DNA of 64,000 bases from Aromatoleum toluolicum (GTDB lineage: Bacteria > Pseudomonadota > Gammaproteobacteria > Burkholderiales > Rhodocyclaceae): assembly GCF_012911005.2 (NCBI RefSeq), contig NZ_WTVS01000003.1, forward strand, positions 62,001-126,000, in the 5' to 3' direction. Both the position numbers and the translations under genes were made by a program. The notes beneath the pieces are model-generated. The model ran no database searches. It was not told the origin of the DNA and saw only the letters and a program-made list of their open reading frames with translations. Shown here one piece after another: positions 63,118 to 64,000 of this stretch (within the stretch, counting starts at the first letter, position 1; every line of letters starts with the position of its first letter).

Positions 63118-64000
63118 ATGAAATCGCTAGGAAAAGCGTTGCGCCTGTGCGCATTCGCGGTCCTCGCCGGGAGCCTGTTCCCGGCGCTGACTGCGACCGC
63201 TGCCGAGAAGGAAGTGCCCAAGGACATCGTCCTCACGGGCGATGCAAAATGTACGACCTGTCACGACGAGAACGACTCGCCCGAAGCGCTGCGCATCGGC
63301 AAGACGAAACACGGCACCGTCGCCGACAAGCGTACCCCGGGCTGTACGAATTGCCACGGCGAGAGCGAGAAGCACGTCAAGGAAGCCGGTCGCGGCAGCG
63401 GCCCGACGCCGCCAGTGGATGTCGGTTTCACCAAGAAGAATCTTTCTTCTGCTGAAGCCCAGAACGCCTCCTGTCTGAACTGCCACCAGGGCAGCACCCG
63501 CATCTTCTGGCAGAACAGCACCCACGCCCGTCGTGATGTGACCTGTGCATCCTGTCACTCCATCCACGACAGCCACGACAAGGTTCGCGAAGCCAAGTCG
63601 CAGCCCGAAGTGTGCTCGAACTGCCACAAGGAACAGCGTGCGCAATTTGCACGTCCGTCGCACCACCCCGTGCCGGAAGGCCAGATGAGCTGCTCGTCCT
63701 GCCACAACGTGCATGGCGACAACCCGTCGCAGCTCGCCAAGCCCAGCGTGAATGAGACCTGCTACTCCTGCCACATGGAAAAGCGCGGCCCGTTCGTGCA
63801 TAACCACCAGCCGGTTGCCGAAGACTGCGCGATCTGCCACAACCCGCACGGCACCAACGTCGCCAATCTCCTCAAGGCCCGCGCGCCGTACCTGTGTCAG
63901 GAATGTCACAGCCACGACAGCCACCCGAGCCAGCTCGCTGGCCTGCCGACTGACCGGACCACCAGCACCTCGCTCCTTGGCACCGTCGGACGTGGCTGCC
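63118..64000 (+). CDS. DmsE/MtrA-family multihaem c-type cytochrome (partial, right edge)
   Basis: Periplasmic electron conduit protein, cut by the window end after 294 residues. Signal peptide about 1-29. Nine CxxCH haem motifs are visible: CTTCH, CTNCH, CLNCH, CASCH, CSNCH, CSSCH, CYSCH, CAICH and CQECH. A final Cys at the window edge may begin a tenth. The regular spacing and distal His placement match the decahaem DmsE/MtrA/PioA group, which normally sits inside an outer-membrane beta-barrel (MtrB/PioB) to move electrons across the outer membrane. The barrel gene would be expected just beyond the window. Confidence 0.9.
   Translation, partial: MKSLGKALRLCAFAVLAGSLFPALTATAAEKEVPKDIVLTGDAKCTTCHDENDSPEALRIGKTKHGTVADKRTPGCTNCHGESEKHVKEAGRGSGPTPPVDVGFTKKNLSSAEAQNASCLNCHQGSTRIFWQNSTHARRDVTCASCHSIHDSHDKVREAKSQPEVCSNCHKEQRAQFARPSHHPVPEGQMSCSSCHNVHGDNPSQLAKPSVNETCYSCHMEKRGPFVHNHQPVAEDCAICHNPHGTNVANLLKARAPYLCQECHSHDSHPSQLAGLPTDRTTSTSLLGTVGRGC

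Overview
The window looks like the chromosome of a high-GC betaproteobacterium of the Azoarcus/Aromatoleum/Thauera type (Rhodocyclales). This is inferred from gene content: a tungsten aldehyde:acceptor oxidoreductase operon with tungstate transporter genes, a PQQ-alcohol-dehydrogenase accessory cluster, AcoR-type sigma-54 regulators and a DmsE/MtrA-type multihaem cytochrome. No rRNA, tRNA, CRISPR array or complete insertion sequence was seen. Both ends cut genes: a PAS-GGDEF protein on the left and a multihaem cytochrome on the right.

Layout. 1-8.3 kb: a truncated diguanylate cyclase gene, then an arginine block with ABC uptake (aotJQMP), an AraC-type ArgR and the two arginine N-succinyltransferase subunits (aruF, aruG). 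8.3-20.7 kb: a defence-type island with a REP-like hairpin, a Phd/RelE toxin-antitoxin pair, an MmeI-like methyltransferase/nuclease broken by one frameshift, a Fic enzyme, a SWIM-SNF2 helicase, an unrecognised two-gene operon (zinc-ribbon/helical-repeat protein plus a protein with a nucleoside-deoxyribosyltransferase/TIR-like C-terminus) and a dead GNAT toxin gene. The two-gene operon is my best candidate for an undescribed system. 20.7-28.3 kb: an Lrp-type regulator divergent from an aminomutase-type lysine degradation operon (kamA, kdd, kamB-like, kamD, kamE, kal, kce).

28.4-37.3 kb: housekeeping and scattered genes: flavohaemoglobin with an NsrR-like box, an alpha/beta hydrolase, an HD hydrolase, Kup, a PilZ protein, arginase and a DMT transporter. 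Two gene remnants lie here, an MgtE-like tail and a J-domain/GroEL-tail chimera. 37.3-49.1 kb: alcohol and aldehyde oxidation, with a degenerate AcoR-like regulator, an ExaC-type aldehyde dehydrogenase, the seven-gene PQQ-associated ABC/beta-propeller cluster, and a convergent pair encoding a PedF-like cytochrome and a periplasmic binding protein. 49.3-57.4 kb: an intact AcoR-type activator, aorABCD with a small unknown gene, and tupBC. 57.4-64 kb: a LysR/NmrA-type divergent pair, a cytochrome b561-YceI-YceI operon, a CDGSH protein, an exported unknown, a small cytochrome c and the multihaem cytochrome.

How the genes connect. Five sequences fit sigma-54 -24/-12 promoters: before exaC, the PQQ cluster, the PedF gene (minus strand), the AcoR-type gene and aorA. 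Pairs of 17-bp palindromes spaced 19 bp apart lie upstream of both exaC and the PQQ cluster. I infer one alcohol/aldehyde oxidation regulon that uses PQQ enzymes, a NAD-dependent aldehyde dehydrogenase and a tungsten enzyme. All motif and family calls were made by eye; no database search was run.
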